The notes under the pieces: generated by a model | Database searches by the model: none | What the model was told of the DNA's origin: nothing | Seen by the model: only the letters and a program-made list of their open reading frames with translations | Program-made: the position numbers and the translations under genes | Shown here: positions 8,667 through 18,324 of the stretch, in pieces | Numbering within the stretch: position 1 is the stretch's first letter | How the letters are laid out: each line of letters opens with the position of its first letter | Origin: Microbacterium sp. Se63.02b | Lineage (GTDB): Bacteria; Actinomycetota; Actinomycetes; Actinomycetales; Microbacteriaceae | Assembly (NCBI RefSeq): GCF_014171575.1 | Contig: NZ_CP050453.1 | Coordinates: forward strand, 3,534,001-3,598,000 | Length of the DNA: 64,000 nt | Direction: 5' to 3'

Positions 8667-9586
8667 ATGGTCGGCACCCACGACGAGCTCGGCGGTCGCA
8701 GCATCGCGATCACCGGAGCCGGATCCGGCCTCGGTCGCGCCTACGCCCTGGCAGCCTCGCGCGCCGGCGCTCGAGTGCTCGTCGCCGACATCGACGAGCG
8801 CGCCGCCGAGAAGGTCGTCGAGGAGATCGTCGTGCGCGGCGGCGACGCCGTCGCCCTCGCGGCCGACATCTCGGCAGCCGGAGCCGGTACCCGCATCGTC
8901 GGCGCGGCCCTCGCTGCGTACGGACGGCTCGACGGCTTCGTCGCGAACGCGGGACTGCTCAGCCCCGGTCCCTTGCTCGATCAGAGCGAAGACACCATCC
9001 GCCGCACCCTGGCGGTGAACATCGACGGCACGATCGACACGGTCGTCGCCGCCGCACGGGCGATGCGCGCGGGCGGGAGCATCGTCGTGATCGTCTCGGG
9101 TTCCCTCCTCGGCTCGGCGGACCTCGCGCTCTACGGGACGACCAAGGCTGCGGCCCTCGGACTCGTCTACGGCCTCGCCGTCGAACTCGAGGGGACCGGC
9201 ATCCGCATCACGGGTCTCGCCCCCGCGCCCGCACCGGCATGTCCGGGCAGATGGGCACGGCCGGCGAAGACAAGGGCGGTGCGCCGGAGGGCGTGGCTCC
9301 CGCCGTCACGTTTCTGCTCAGCGACGCGTCGAGCGCCCTGCACGGGCACGTGCTCCGCTTCGACGGCGAGCGCCTCGCCCTGTTCCGCCCTCCGCACATC
9401 GCGCAGGAGGTCACCGCCGAGCGATGGGATGCCGCCACGATCGCCGCGGCGATCGCCGGACCACTGCGCGACGAGGTCGACGCAGCCCTGCCCGGAGTCG
9501 CACGCCGCGCTGGTGGCGGAGCCGACGATGTGCTACACGTTGATACCGCGCTCTCCGGCACCAGCTCGAGCGCAGAGGGGGGCTAG
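8667..9586 (+). CDS. SDR-family oxidoreductase
   Basis: Short-chain dehydrogenase with TGAGSGLG, an N-A-G motif and catalytic Y-G-T-T-K. ATG 8667 has a GAAGGAG ribosome site 7 bases upstream. The frame breaks near 9228 (one base missing in a C-rich stretch). Repaired length is about 306 residues, including an unusual C-terminal tail of about 60 residues beyond the usual SDR end (after L-R-F-D-G-E-R-L). The TAG stop abuts the GTG of the next regulator gene. Substrate unknown; probably an alcohol/ketone pair on the bicyclic intermediate. Confidence 0.8.
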
Positions 9587-10200
9587 GTGCGTCGAATGCC
9601 TGCAGCCACGAAGAGCAAGGCGGAGCAGAGCTCCGAACGACGGGACGAGATCCTCGCGATCGCCGCACGACTGATCGCCCATCACGGGTACTCGGCGACG
9701 ACCGTCCGCGACATCGCGGACGAAGCGGGCATCCTGTCGGGCAGCCTGTACCACCACTTCTCCTCGAAGGAGGCGATGCTGCAGGAGATCCTGCACGGCT
9801 TCATGAGCAGACTCCTCACGAAGTACGAGGAGATCGCCGCAGAGACGACCGATCCCCGCGCGGGGATCGACGCGCTCGTCGAGTGCGCCTTCGCCACGAT
9901 CGATCGCGAACCCTCCGCCGTCGGGCTCTACCAGAACGAGGCCGCGTTCCTCGCGACCCAGCCCGGCTTCGAGTTCCTGGTCGCCGAGAGCGAGCGCATC
10001 GAGAAGATCTGGATCGATCAGCTCAGCTCCGGCGCCGAGCAGGGCATCTTCCACGTCGGAGACCCGTCGGTCACGTACCGTTTCATCCGCGACGCCGTCT
10101 GGTCGACCGTCCGCTGGTACCGACCGGGGGACGCCACACGGCAGCCAGCCTGACCGAGCAGTTTCTGCAGCTGCTGCACGGCGGCCTGCTCGCGCGCTGA
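9587..10200 (+). CDS. kstR2: TetR-family regulator, KstR2 orthologue/paralogue (copy 2)
   Basis: Resembles KstR2 along its length: the DNA-binding block T-T-V-R-D-I-A-D-E-A-G-I-L-S-G-S-L-Y-H-H-F, the ligand-domain segments L-Y-Q-N-E-A, Q-P-G-F-E-F and Y-R-F-I-R-D-A-V-W, and the W-Y-R-P-G ending. One base is missing in a G run near 10128; repaired length is 204 residues, ending A-A-S-L-T-E-Q-F then L-L-H-G-G-L-L-A-R. GTG 9587 touches the upstream stop; ATG 9596 is an alternative start. It closely resembles the copy at 40589, suggesting a recent duplication. Likely represses through the operators described here and responds to an acyl-CoA. Confidence 0.83.
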
Positions 10201-10230
10201 CACCGAGCCTGCTCGCGCGCTGACACCGAG
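10185..10230. repeat. 23-bp perfect tandem duplication
   Basis: Two adjacent identical 23-base copies, 10185-10207 and 10208-10230, spanning the repaired stop of the regulator gene. It could be a replication slip or an assembly artefact. Confidence 0.85.
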
Positions 10231-10245
10231 CCGGCTCGCCTGCCG

Positions 10246-10259
10246 TCCCGAAGACGGGA
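10246..10259. terminator. Short hairpin between convergent genes
   Basis: TCCCG-AAGA-CGGGA forms a 5-bp stem with a 4-base loop between the regulator (+) and the acyl-CoA ligase (-). No T tract follows; weak candidate only. Confidence 0.35.
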
Positions 10260-10299
10260 GGGGCTGCACTCCGGCGACACCTCTCCCGCCTCCGCTGAC

Positions 10300-11960
10300 T
10301 CACTCGGCCAGCACGCCCCGCAGATCGGCATCCGCTGCGGTCTGCGCCGCGACGATCTCGCGCACCGCACCCTTGGCCACCTTGCCGCCCGCGGCCCGCG
10401 GCAGCTCGTCCAGGACGACGATCCGCTCGGGATACAGGTGCTTGGAGATGCCGCGGTCCGACAGGTACTGCGTGATGTCGGCGACGGTGACCGCCGGGCC
10501 GTTCACCGTGACCGCCACGCCGATGCGCTCTCCGAACAGGTCGTCCGGCACCGGCACCGCCGAGGCCATCAGCACGCCGGGGTGCTGCTCGACGAGCTCC
10601 TCGACCTCGATCGCGGAGATGTTCTTGCCCCCGCGGATGATCAGGTCGCTCGTGCGACCGACGACACGCAGGTAGCCGTCGCTGTCGACCGTGACGAGAT
10701 CGGGCATCATGAGGCGCCCGTCGTGGAACAGCTCCTCGTTGGCGGCGGGGTCGCCGTAATAGCCCATGCAGATCGTCGGCCCGCACACTCCGGGGCGACC
10801 GGGGCCGCCGGTCTCGGTGATGTCCCTGCCCTGCGCGTCGTAGAGGCGCATGTCCATCACATCGATCACGCGGCCCGCGGTGCGCAGACGCTGGTCGGCC
10901 GTGTCGCGCAGGCTCGTGTTGCTGATGGCGCCCGACTCGTTCGAGCCGTAGAACTGCAGCACCTTCGCCCCCACGCGTTCCTCGAACTGCAGCGCCCGTT
11001 CGTACGGGACGGCCTCGCCGCCGGTGAACATCGCGCGCAGACTGCCGAGCGACGCCGAGCCCAGCGCCGGCGCATCGAGCATCATCTTGAACTGCGTGCT
11101 CACGCACGCGAGGATCGTGACCTGCTCCGCGTCGATCAGACGGAACATCTCGTCGACGGTGAACCGCTCCATCAGGACGGTCTTCATCCCGAGCATGGCG
11201 GTCGCGTAGTGCGCGGTCCACAGCCCGAATCCGAACGGCCCCGGCACCGCACCGAGCATCACATCGTCTCGGGTGAAGTCAGCCGCTTCGAACGCCATCT
11301 TGGAGAACGCGATCATGCGGTTCGCGAACTGGGTCACGAGTTTCGGCCGTCCGGTGGTCCCCGAGGTCGAGTTCAACATCGCCAACTCGTTCGGCCCCGC
11401 CGCGCGCGCCCTGGTCTGCTCGACCGACGCGTGCGGGACCTCTTCGACCGTCGCCGTGCCTCCATCGAACCGGTGGACACGGACAGGGCCGGAGGGTCGA
11501 CGATGATGAGGGTGTCGACGTTCCAGCCGTCCTCGGCGAGATCGGCGACGTGATCGAGGGCCGCGCGATCACGGTGGCTCTCACGCATCACGAGCACGGT
11601 GGCCTCCGACCGCGACATCAGGTGCCTGACCTCGTCGCGGCCGGACCGCGCCCCCATGCCGACCGCGACCGTTCCGCTGCGTTCGGCCGCGCACAGTGCG
11701 ACGTGGAACTCGGCCGAGTCGGGCAGCAGCATCCCGAAGCGGGCCCCTCGGGGGATCAGGGCGACCAGCGCGGTCGCGAGCAGATCGATCTGCTCGTCGT
11801 ACTCCTTCCAGGTCAACCGGGTGCCGTCGGCGACGTAGGCGATGCGGTCGGGGATCTCCCGCGCGTTCTCCGCCACGTAGTCGGCGACGGTCAGGTCACC
11901 CCACCACCCCTGTGCGACGTACTCGGCCGTCAACTGCGCGTCCTGTGCCGGGATGTTCAT
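10300..11960 (-). CDS. AMP-dependent acyl-CoA synthetase (second ligase)
   Basis: Adenylate-forming ligase of about 553 residues with the AMP-binding loop S-T-S-G-T-T-G-R-P-K, the Y-G-S-N-E-S-G motif and G-R-T-S-D-L-I-I-R-G-G-K-N-I, plus a C-terminal lid ending G-G-K-V-A-K-G. The frame breaks near 11480 (one base missing). It is not the FadD3 orthologue, which lies at 41311. It is the last gene of the importer 1 operon and overlaps livF by ATGA, so it probably activates the imported carboxylate with CoA. The substrate is inferred from context only. Confidence 0.82.
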
Positions 11961-12676
11961 TCCGCTCCCATCTCCTGTTGGATGATTCCCATGGCGCGCT
12001 GATACCCCTCATCGAGGGCCGCGACGTCTTCATGGGCACCGCTGAGCTGCGCGCGCAGCAGCACGTAGCCGCGATCGATCACGCGCTGCAGCGGCCCGAT
12101 CGCCGGATCGACGATCAGCACGCTGGCTCCCCGATCGGCGATCTCGCGGATCGCGTCGGCGAGCCCGCTGACGATCTTGGGCGCGAGGCCGGTCATCATC
12201 TCGTCGAGCACGAGGCAGTGGGGCTCGCCCATCAGCGCTCGGCTCACGACGAGCATCTGCTGCTCGCCGCCCGACAGCACTCCGGCGAGGCGGCTCTCGC
12301 GCTCCCTGAGCACCGGGAAGCGGTCGAGCGCCTCATCGACGGCCGCCTTCTTCAGACGGAGCATCTCTGCCATGACCTGCAGGTTGTCGCGCACGGTGAG
12401 CTTGGGGAAGAGCTGACGCCCCTGCGGGACGATCGCCAGCCCGGCCCTCGCACGATCGATCGATGCGAGCGACGACAGGTCGGTGCCTCCGAGGTCGATC
12501 CCGCCCGAGGCGGCGACGGCACCGTAGACGCCGAGCGCGAGGCTCGACTTCCCGGCGCCGTTGGGACCGACGACCGCCGTGATGCGCCCGGCAGGCGCGG
12601 TCAGCGTCGCCTTCTCGACGGCGGTCGCGGTGCCGTAGCGCACGGTGAGGGCGGTGATGGTGAGATCAGCGCTCAT
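11957..12676 (-). CDS. livF: ABC importer 1 ATPase, LivF type
   Basis: Cytoplasmic ATPase of 239 residues of the branched-chain amino acid (HAAT) family. Walker A is GPNGAGKS, the signature is LSGGEQQ and Walker B is L-V-L-D-E. The H-loop histidine expected after the D-loop is replaced (I-V-D-P-A-I instead of the usual V-E-Q/H-N). It overlaps livG by ATGA. In this operon the cargo is more likely a carboxylated steroid or bicyclic acid than an amino acid. Confidence 0.88.
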   Translation of the reverse strand: MSADLTITALTVRYGTATAVEKATLTAPAGRITAVVGPNGAGKSSLALGVYGAVAASGGIDLGGTDLSSLASIDRARAGLAIVPQGRQLFPKLTVRDNLQVMAEMLRLKKAAVDEALDRFPVLRERESRLAGVLSGGEQQMLVVSRALMGEPHCLVLDEMMTGLAPKIVSGLADAIREIADRGASVLIVDPAIGPLQRVIDRGYVLLRAQLSGAHEDVAALDEGYQRAMGIIQQEMGAE

Positions 12677-13467
12677 GCGGCGTCCTCCTCCGTCGTTCCG
12701 AAGTACACGCGCTGCATCTCCGGGCTCGCGAGGCAGTCCTCCGGCGCCCCCTCGAACACGCGTCGGCCCTGCGCGAGCAGCATGACGCGGTCGGCGAGGG
12801 AGGTGAGCAGATCGACGTTGTGGTCGACGAGGATGACCGCATGCCCGCGGGACTGGACCTGTCGGATCGCGTCGATGATACCCGCGATCGAGTCGGCATC
12901 GGCTCCCGCGAACGGCTCGTCGAGCAGCATGACCTGCGGGTCCTGAGCAAGAGCCCTGGCGACCTCGACGAGACGCTGCTCGCCCAGGGAGAGGTTGGCG
13001 CACAGTTCGTCGAGCCCGGGCACGCCGAGTTCCTGTGCGACCCTCGTGACGCGGTCCTGCTCCTGGTCGCGGTGCCGGATGCCGTCTGTGATCACGCCGG
13101 CGGTCATGCGCCACCAGGAGGGGAACCGCTCGGCGGAGGCGCCGACCAGGATGTTCTCCCGCACCGTCAGCTCCAGCGCCAGATGCGGATGCTGGAACGT
13201 GCGTGAGAGCCCCTTGCGCGCACGGGCGGCCGTCGGCCCGCTCAACCGCTCCCCGTTCAGGGTGAGCGTTCCCGAATCGGAGCGCTGGATGCCGGTGATG
13301 AGATCCACGAGGGTGGTCTTGCCCGCACCGTTGGGGCCGACGAGCCCGAGGATCTCTCCCCTGCCCACATGGAAGGAGACGTCGTCGAGGGCGACGAGAC
13401 CGCCGTAGGCCTTGCTCAAGCCCTCTCCGCGCAGGACGATGCCGTCCCCGGTTTCGCCGATGTTCAT
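12673..13467 (-). CDS. livG: ABC importer 1 ATPase, LivG type
   Basis: ATPase of 264 residues with Walker A GPNGAGKT, signature L-S-L-G-E-Q-R, Walker B V-M-L-L-D-E-P and the switch histidine in V-D-H-N. The LivG-specific central segment (S-R-T-F-Q) is present. It starts within the stop of the permease gene (ATGA overlap) and pairs with LivF to form the nucleotide-binding heterodimer of importer 1. Confidence 0.9.
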   Translation of the reverse strand: MNIGETGDGIVLRGEGLSKAYGGLVALDDVSFHVGRGEILGLVGPNGAGKTTLVDLITGIQRSDSGTLTLNGERLSGPTAARARKGLSRTFQHPHLALELTVRENILVGASAERFPSWWRMTAGVITDGIRHRDQEQDRVTRVAQELGVPGLDELCANLSLGEQRLVEVARALAQDPQVMLLDEPFAGADADSIAGIIDAIRQVQSRGHAVILVDHNVDLLTSLADRVMLLAQGRRVFEGAPEDCLASPEMQRVYFGTTEEDAA

Positions 13468-14488
13468 CCGCGTGCCTTTCCGATGCGGCCGCGCACCCAG
13501 CCGACGAGCGCCTTCCCGTAGCCGATGAGTCCGGCCGGTGCGATGAGCAGGATCAGCAGCACCCCGATCGCGAGCACCAGCTGGCCGGAGCCCTCGAACG
13601 CCGACGGCATGTTCGACGTGAGCTGGATGACGACGATCGCCCCGATCACGCAGCCCCACGCCGTGGCCTGCCCGCCGATCAGCGGAACGAACAGGGCCAT
13701 GAACACGATGGAGAGCGTGAACGTCTCCGGCGTGATGCTGAGCATGAACGACACGAACAGCGCACCCGCCAGTGAGGCGACGGCCGCGCCGACCGCGAGG
13801 GTGACCGTGGTGAGCGTCGTGGTGCGGGTGCCCATCGCCTCGACGGCCGACGGCACGTCGCGCATGGTGCGCACGGTGACGCCCCATGCCCCGGTGCGGA
13901 TGCGCTCGATGAGCGTCGCGACCACGACCACCAGCAGCAGGGCGATCGCGAGCAGCAACAGTCGCGGCGGCTCCCAGCCGAAGAAGGTCGGCGACGGGAT
14001 GCCGCCGATGCCGGCCGACCCGCCCGTGATCGGCTCGAGCGCGATCACCCACGGCTCGAACGCCATGCTGAACAGCAGCGTCACCGCGGCGAGGTAGAAG
14101 CCGTTGAGGCGTCGGGTGAAAGGCCGAGCACGACCGCGACCGCCGCGGAGATGAGCGGGCCGATGATCCACCCCAGGATCGGCGGCAGTCCGGTCTCGGT
14201 GGTGACGATCGCGACGCTGTAGGCGCCGATGGCCGCGTAGGCGGCGTAGGCCATCGACATCGAGCCCGCCATCACGAACGGGATGTACATGCCCAGAGCG
14301 ATGAGTGCGTACACGGCCACCATGACCAGCAGGTCCTGCCGGAATCCGCTGTTGCCCGCCCAGACCAGGGCGATGGCGCCGACGGCGACCGCCACGGCAG
14401 GGACGATCAACGCCCGCGATCCTGCGCGACGTCTGGCGCCGGGAGCAGGCGCGATCATCGAGTTCACGGGCATCTCCTGAGTGGTCAT
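13464..14488 (-). CDS. livM: ABC importer 1 permease, LivM type
   Basis: Integral membrane permease of about 341 residues with roughly nine hydrophobic segments and the family motif near F-Y-L-A-A-V-T-L. One base is missing near 14115, which shifts the frame after A-V-V-L-G-L. A charged N-terminal extension (P-G-A-R-R-R-A-G-S-R) precedes the first membrane segment. It overlaps livH and livG on both sides, as in a tightly coupled operon. Confidence 0.85.
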
Positions 14489-15361
14489 ATCCGCACCCGC
14501 GTCGAGAACAGGCCCTGGGGGCGGAAGGCGAAGAACAGCAGCGCGATCAGCAGGACCATCGTGGTCGGCCCCATGCTGCCGAAATAGAACGGTGCGAACA
14601 CCTGGATCGCTCCGAGCACAAACCCGCCGAGCAGCGGAGCCCAGGTGCGCCCGGTGCCGCCGATCACGAGCGCGAGGAAGCCGACGAGTGTCCACGACAG
14701 TCCACTGGTGAACGCCACGCCGGTCTTCGGTGCGTACAGGAGCCCTGCCGCGCCCGCGATCAACCCCGCGAGCAGGAAGGCGATGAGCCGGATCCGCCCG
14801 ACCGGGAGTCCCAGCAGGGCGGCGGCGCCGCGGTTTGTCGCCCACCGCGCGCAGCAGCCGCCCGGTGCGGCTGTGCCGCATCCAGAGCGACACGGCGAGG
14901 AAGATCAGCGCCGTCGCGACGATGAGGACGACGGCGGTTCCGGAGACGTACGCCGATCCGATCTGCCACGGCCCGAAGGAGAAGAGCACCTGCCCAGGCA
15001 GGGCGGGGCGCCCGAAGATGGCACCCGCGCCCTGCTGGACGATGAACAGCACAGCCGTGACCGCGACGAGGGCGGGCAGCTCGCCGCGCCCCGATCGCTT
15101 CTGCACCTGGCGCACGACGAGGAGCTCCGTCAGCCCGCTGGCCACCACGGCGATCACCAGCCCCAGCACGAGACTGAGGGCGATCGGCAGGCCGATCTCG
15201 AGCGTGAGCCAGCTGGCGCCGAGAGCAGCCGCCATGGCATACGGCCCGATGGCGAAGTTGAAGAACCCGGCGCCGATGAGGGTGAGTTGATACGCGAGGG
15301 CGATGAGTCCGAAGAAGCTGCCGATCTCCAGGACCGAGAGCCACAGCTGAGGGTCGGTCAT
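14485..15361 (-). CDS. livH: ABC importer 1 permease, LivH type
   Basis: Permease of about 291 residues with alternating hydrophobic segments; the first reads L-I-G-A-G-F-F-N-F-A-I-G, typical of LivH. The frame shifts near 14835 because an A run is one base too long (G-D-N-R-G-A-A-A becomes G-D-K-P-R-R-R-R). The start lies one base after the stop of the binding-protein gene. Confidence 0.85.
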
Positions 15362-15362
15362 G

Positions 15363-16580
15363 TCACTCCGACTCGCAGGCGACCTGGTAGTCCTCCCAGG
15401 CACCGCTCGGCTCGTTGTCCTCGTCGAATCCCGAGAGCACGAGACCGCACAGTCCGTCGGCGCCCATGTGCTTGTCCGGACTGAACGAGAGCGTGAATCC
15501 GGGCTGCCCGAACGAGGCCTCGAACCCGGTGATCTCGTCCAGCGCATCGCGGACGGCGACGGGGTCGTCGGCCCCTCCGGCCGCCTCGATCGCCGCCTTG
15601 AGGAGGTAGACCGAGTCGTAGGCCTGCGCGTCGTAGGCCGTCAGCCGGTAGTCGTCGCCGTTGGCCTCCTTCAGCTTCTTCTCCAGCTCCTGCGTCTTCG
15701 GGTTGTCCATGTCGAGCGCGCCCATGTAGACGACATCGGCGAGCGCACCCTTGTTGGTGCGGGCCCACGAGTCCGGCTGGTTGCCGATCGATGCGAGCGA
15801 GAAGCGCAGCACTCCGGGGATCTGCTGGTGGAGCGTGTTGTGCGCGAGCACCTCGAAGTTGCCGCCGAGGCTCGAGACCAGGATCGCGTCGGGGTCGGCC
15901 TGCTTGATGCGTGCAGCCTGCGCCGTGAGGTCGGCGGCGTCGACCGGGGCCGACTCCTCGGCGACGACCTCGACGCAGTCCTCGAGGATCGGGATGATGA
16001 GCTTGTTGATGTTGTCGATGGCCGGGGAGGCGTCGGACAGCACGGCGATGCTCTCGTAGCCCTCGGTCTCCATCGCGCCGCAGTAGGCCTCGGCGAACTG
16101 GTCGACGCCGTTGGCGAGCATGTAGGTGAACTCGTTGTCCGGGGCCTCCGCGACCGAGGTGGTCACGGCGGTCGGGGCGATGGCCGGGATGCCCGCCTGC
16201 TTGACGACCGACTTGCCCTGCAGCACGGCACCGCTGCCGGTGTCGAGCAGGATCACCTGCGCCCCGTCGTCGACGAGCTTCCGCACGACCGTGGGGGTCT
16301 TGGTGGGGTCGGACTCGTCGTTGCCGACGACGATGCGGATCTTCTGGCCGTCGATCCCGCCCGCGGCGTTGATCTCGTCGATGGCGAAGCGGATCGTCTT
16401 GCCCGCGATCACCGCGTAGGCGGCGCCGGGGCCGGTGCTGTCCTCGTCGAGACCGAACACGATCTCGCCGTCCGCGGCGCCGGCATCACCCGAGCCGGAG
16501 GTGTCATCGGCCGCGCAGGCGGCGAGTGAGACGGCAAGTGTGGCAGCTCCCAACAGGGCGAGCAGTCGCTGTGACTTCAC
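15363..16580 (-). CDS. ABC importer 1 substrate-binding lipoprotein
   Basis: Periplasmic-type Leu/Ile/Val-binding-protein fold, 405 residues, anchored as a lipoprotein (signal peptide with lipobox L-A-A-C at about residue 22). It starts at GTG 16580 with GGAGG 7 bases upstream. It probably binds an acid related to the cluster's substrate. It is the first gene of a six-gene operon reaching the acyl-CoA ligase at 10300, and a KstR2-like operator lies 48 bases upstream. Confidence 0.9.
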   Translation of the reverse strand: MKSQRLLALLGAATLAVSLAACAADDTSGSGDAGAADGEIVFGLDEDSTGPGAAYAVIAGKTIRFAIDEINAAGGIDGQKIRIVVGNDESDPTKTPTVVRKLVDDGAQVILLDTGSGAVLQGKSVVKQAGIPAIAPTAVTTSVAEAPDNEFTYMLANGVDQFAEAYCGAMETEGYESIAVLSDASPAIDNINKLIIPILEDCVEVVAEESAPVDAADLTAQAARIKQADPDAILVSSLGGNFEVLAHNTLHQQIPGVLRFSLASIGNQPDSWARTNKGALADVVYMGALDMDNPKTQELEKKLKEANGDDYRLTAYDAQAYDSVYLLKAAIEAAGGADDPVAVRDALDEITGFEASFGQPGFTLSFSPDKHMGADGLCGLVLSGFDEDNEPSGAWEDYQVACESE

Positions 16581-16627
16581 GTGAAACCTCCATTGGTTTC
16601 CTCGGTGCCTGGCGCCGCTGTGCGCCA

Positions 16628-16641
16628 AACAAATGCTTGGT
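16628..16641. promoter_or_regulatory. KstR2-like operator 5
   Basis: AACAAATGCTTGGT, in the longer palindrome C-C-A-A / T-T-G-G. It lies upstream of the importer 1 operon, the only operon served by this gap. Confidence 0.87.
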
Positions 16642-16666
16642 TGCTGCAACCATACCCAGCGCGACG

Positions 16667-16687
16667 GATGACGTCAACGTCGTCATC
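16667..16687. terminator. Candidate terminator after ipdB2
   Basis: GATGACG-N7-CGTCATC, a 7-bp stem located between the ipdB2 stop and the promoter of importer 1, both read leftward. No T tract. Confidence 0.4.
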
Positions 16688-16741
16688 GACACGAATCCGG
16701 CAGGGGCCGCCGCACCGGACGCACCCGCTGCCGAGCCCTCG

Positions 16742-17485
16742 TCAGACGTCGGGGATCTCCCGCGCGCGCAGACCCCGCGGGTCGAGCACCGCACGGATCA
16801 GATGCAGTTCCCGCTCATCGGGCACGCGGGTGAGCGGGACATCGGCCGGGATGTCGAGGGGAAAACCCGTCGCGGCGACGACCTCGTCGACCCGCACCCC
16901 CGGATGCACGCTGACGAGCCTCATGGCGCCGTCGGCGCCGGCGAGATCGAGCACCGCGAGGTTCGTCACCACGCCACGCAGATCATGGAAGGGCATCCCC
17001 AGGCGCGCGGCACGATCGACGCCGACACCCGTCACGGTGTCGACCTCCGGCACGAAGACGCGGGTCGAGTGGCGCGGGATGAAATAGCTGGTCGCGTGAT
17101 TCGCCGTGTTGGTCGCCGCACCTCGCGCACCCACGAGCTGATGCGTCGGATGATCGCGGGGGCCGATCGCCGAGAGGTTCTGGTTGCCGTGCCGGTCGAT
17201 CTGCGGCGCCCCCATGATCACGTGACGCCGGCCGGTGGCGATCAGCTCGAACAGTTTCGCGTAGGGCAGATGACCCTCCGGACGCGTGAAGGGCCGGTCG
17301 ACGGCGGGGGTGTCGGCGAACAGGGTCGCATCGCCGTCGCTCAGGAGGAGTTCCGGCGCATGCGTGAGCCGCGCCAGGCGCACCCCGATGGTCGGCACCA
17401 CACCGAAGGAACTCGCGAGGATCGCCCCGGAGCCGCGGAACAGGTCGGCGCAGGCTGTCGCGGCGACCTCGGAACGCGTGATCAT
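16742..17485 (-). CDS. ipdB: IpdB-like ring-cleaving hydrolase subunit, copy 2
   Basis: Intact 247-residue beta subunit of the IpdAB family. Blocks S-E-V-A-A-T-A-C-A-D, L-L-S-D-G-D-A, G-N-Q-N-L-S-A-I-G, S-T-R-V-F-V-P-E-V-D and S-V-H-P-G-V-R are all present. It ends the operon 22538-16742 and overlaps ipdA2 by 4 bases. Having this pair beside echA20 is the arrangement seen in mycobacteria (echA20-ipdA-ipdB), so this is the likeliest COCHEA-CoA hydrolase by synteny. Confidence 0.88.
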   Translation of the reverse strand: MITRSEVAATACADLFRGSGAILASSFGVVPTIGVRLARLTHAPELLLSDGDATLFADTPAVDRPFTRPEGHLPYAKLFELIATGRRHVIMGAPQIDRHGNQNLSAIGPRDHPTHQLVGARGAATNTANHATSYFIPRHSTRVFVPEVDTVTGVGVDRAARLGMPFHDLRGVVTNLAVLDLAGADGAMRLVSVHPGVRVDEVVAATGFPLDIPADVPLTRVPDERELHLIRAVLDPRGLRAREIPDV

Positions 17486-18324
17486 CGCGCTTCTCCTCCC
17501 TCCGCGGCCGACACCGCGTCGTCACCGTCGAGATACCGCTCGAGGTACCGCCGCCAGGCCTGCGCATCGCGCGCCGAGTCGGCGTATTCGCGTTGGGCCG
17601 CCTCATCACGCGGATACTCCGGGACCAGGGCCGTGAACCCCGCGCCACCGGGAGCCGAGGTCACGACATCCGTCTCGGTGCGGTTCAGGATCAGGGTCGA
17701 CGGGTGCGCGGCGGCGAGCTGCTCCGTGTCGACGATGCGCTCCGCCGAGACGACCGTGCGCGTCGCCGCCCGCGCCATGAGCTCATCGAAGAAGGGATCG
17801 GGCCCAAGGCACTGCGCGTTGCCGACGCGATCGGACTGCTCGACGTGCACGAGCGCGATGTCGAGCGGGATCGCGGGCATCGCGACCAGGGTCTCCCCGT
17901 CGTCGTAGGGCGACACGATGGTCAGGATCTCCGGATTCCCGGTCACCGCATCGAGCCGATCCCGTTGCGGAGCACCTCGAAGGGAGGCGCCGCGACGCCG
18001 CGCGCAGACCCGCGACCAGCATGGCCTCGTCGAGCTCGGTGGTCGCCACCGCACCGCGCCGTCGTGCGGCGGCGAAGTGGGGTCGATCGGGATCGAGTCG
18101 AGCGACACGAATCCGTGCACGATGCGGGAGGCCTGCCCGGTCGCGCAGAGGATGCCCGCATCCGGTCCCCCGAAGGTCACCACGGTGAGGTCGCGCGCCC
18201 CGCTGCGCACGAGCTCTCGCAGCAGCGCCATCGGTTTGCGACGCGACCCCCACCCGCCGATCCCCACCGTCATGCCGTCGCGGAAGAGCCCGGCGACCTC
18301 CTCGATCGACCGCAGCGCCGCCAT
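17482..18324 (-). CDS. ipdA: IpdA-like ring-cleaving hydrolase subunit, copy 2
   Basis: Alpha subunit with G-I-G-G-W-G-S-R-R-K-P-M and F-V-S-L-D-S-I-P-I-D-P. Three single-base losses (near 18075, 18000 and 17955) shift the frame and then restore it. Repaired, the middle reads H-F-A-A-A-R-R-R-G and then L-D-E-A-M, where the other copies have E-Y-D-E-G-M. Length is about 281 residues. The C-terminus has S-A-P-G-G-A-G-F-T in place of V-E-A-P-G-G-A-H-F, so it is the most divergent of the three copies. Its ATG overlaps the echA20 stop (TGATG). Confidence 0.83.
   Translation of the reverse strand: MAALRSIEEVAGLFRDGMTVGIGGWGSRRKPMALLRELVRSGARDLTVVTFGGPDAGILCATGQASRIVHGFVSLDSIPIDPTSPPHDGAVRWRPPSSTRPCWSRVCARRRGASLRGAPQRDRLDAVTGNPEILTIVSPYDDGETLVAMPAIPLDIALVHVEQSDRVGNAQCLGPDPFFDELMARAATRTVVSAERIVDTEQLAAAHPSTLILNRTETDVVTSAPGGAGFTALVPEYPRDEAAQREYADSARDAQAWRRYLERYLDGDDAVSAAEGGEAR

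Noticed and set aside
10246..10259. Confident rho-independent terminator
   Set aside because: Only a 5-bp stem and no T tract; kept as a low-confidence feature.
10300..16580. Branched-chain amino acid uptake operon
   Set aside because: Family resemblance only; the operon ends with an acyl-CoA ligase and is behind a KstR2-like operator.
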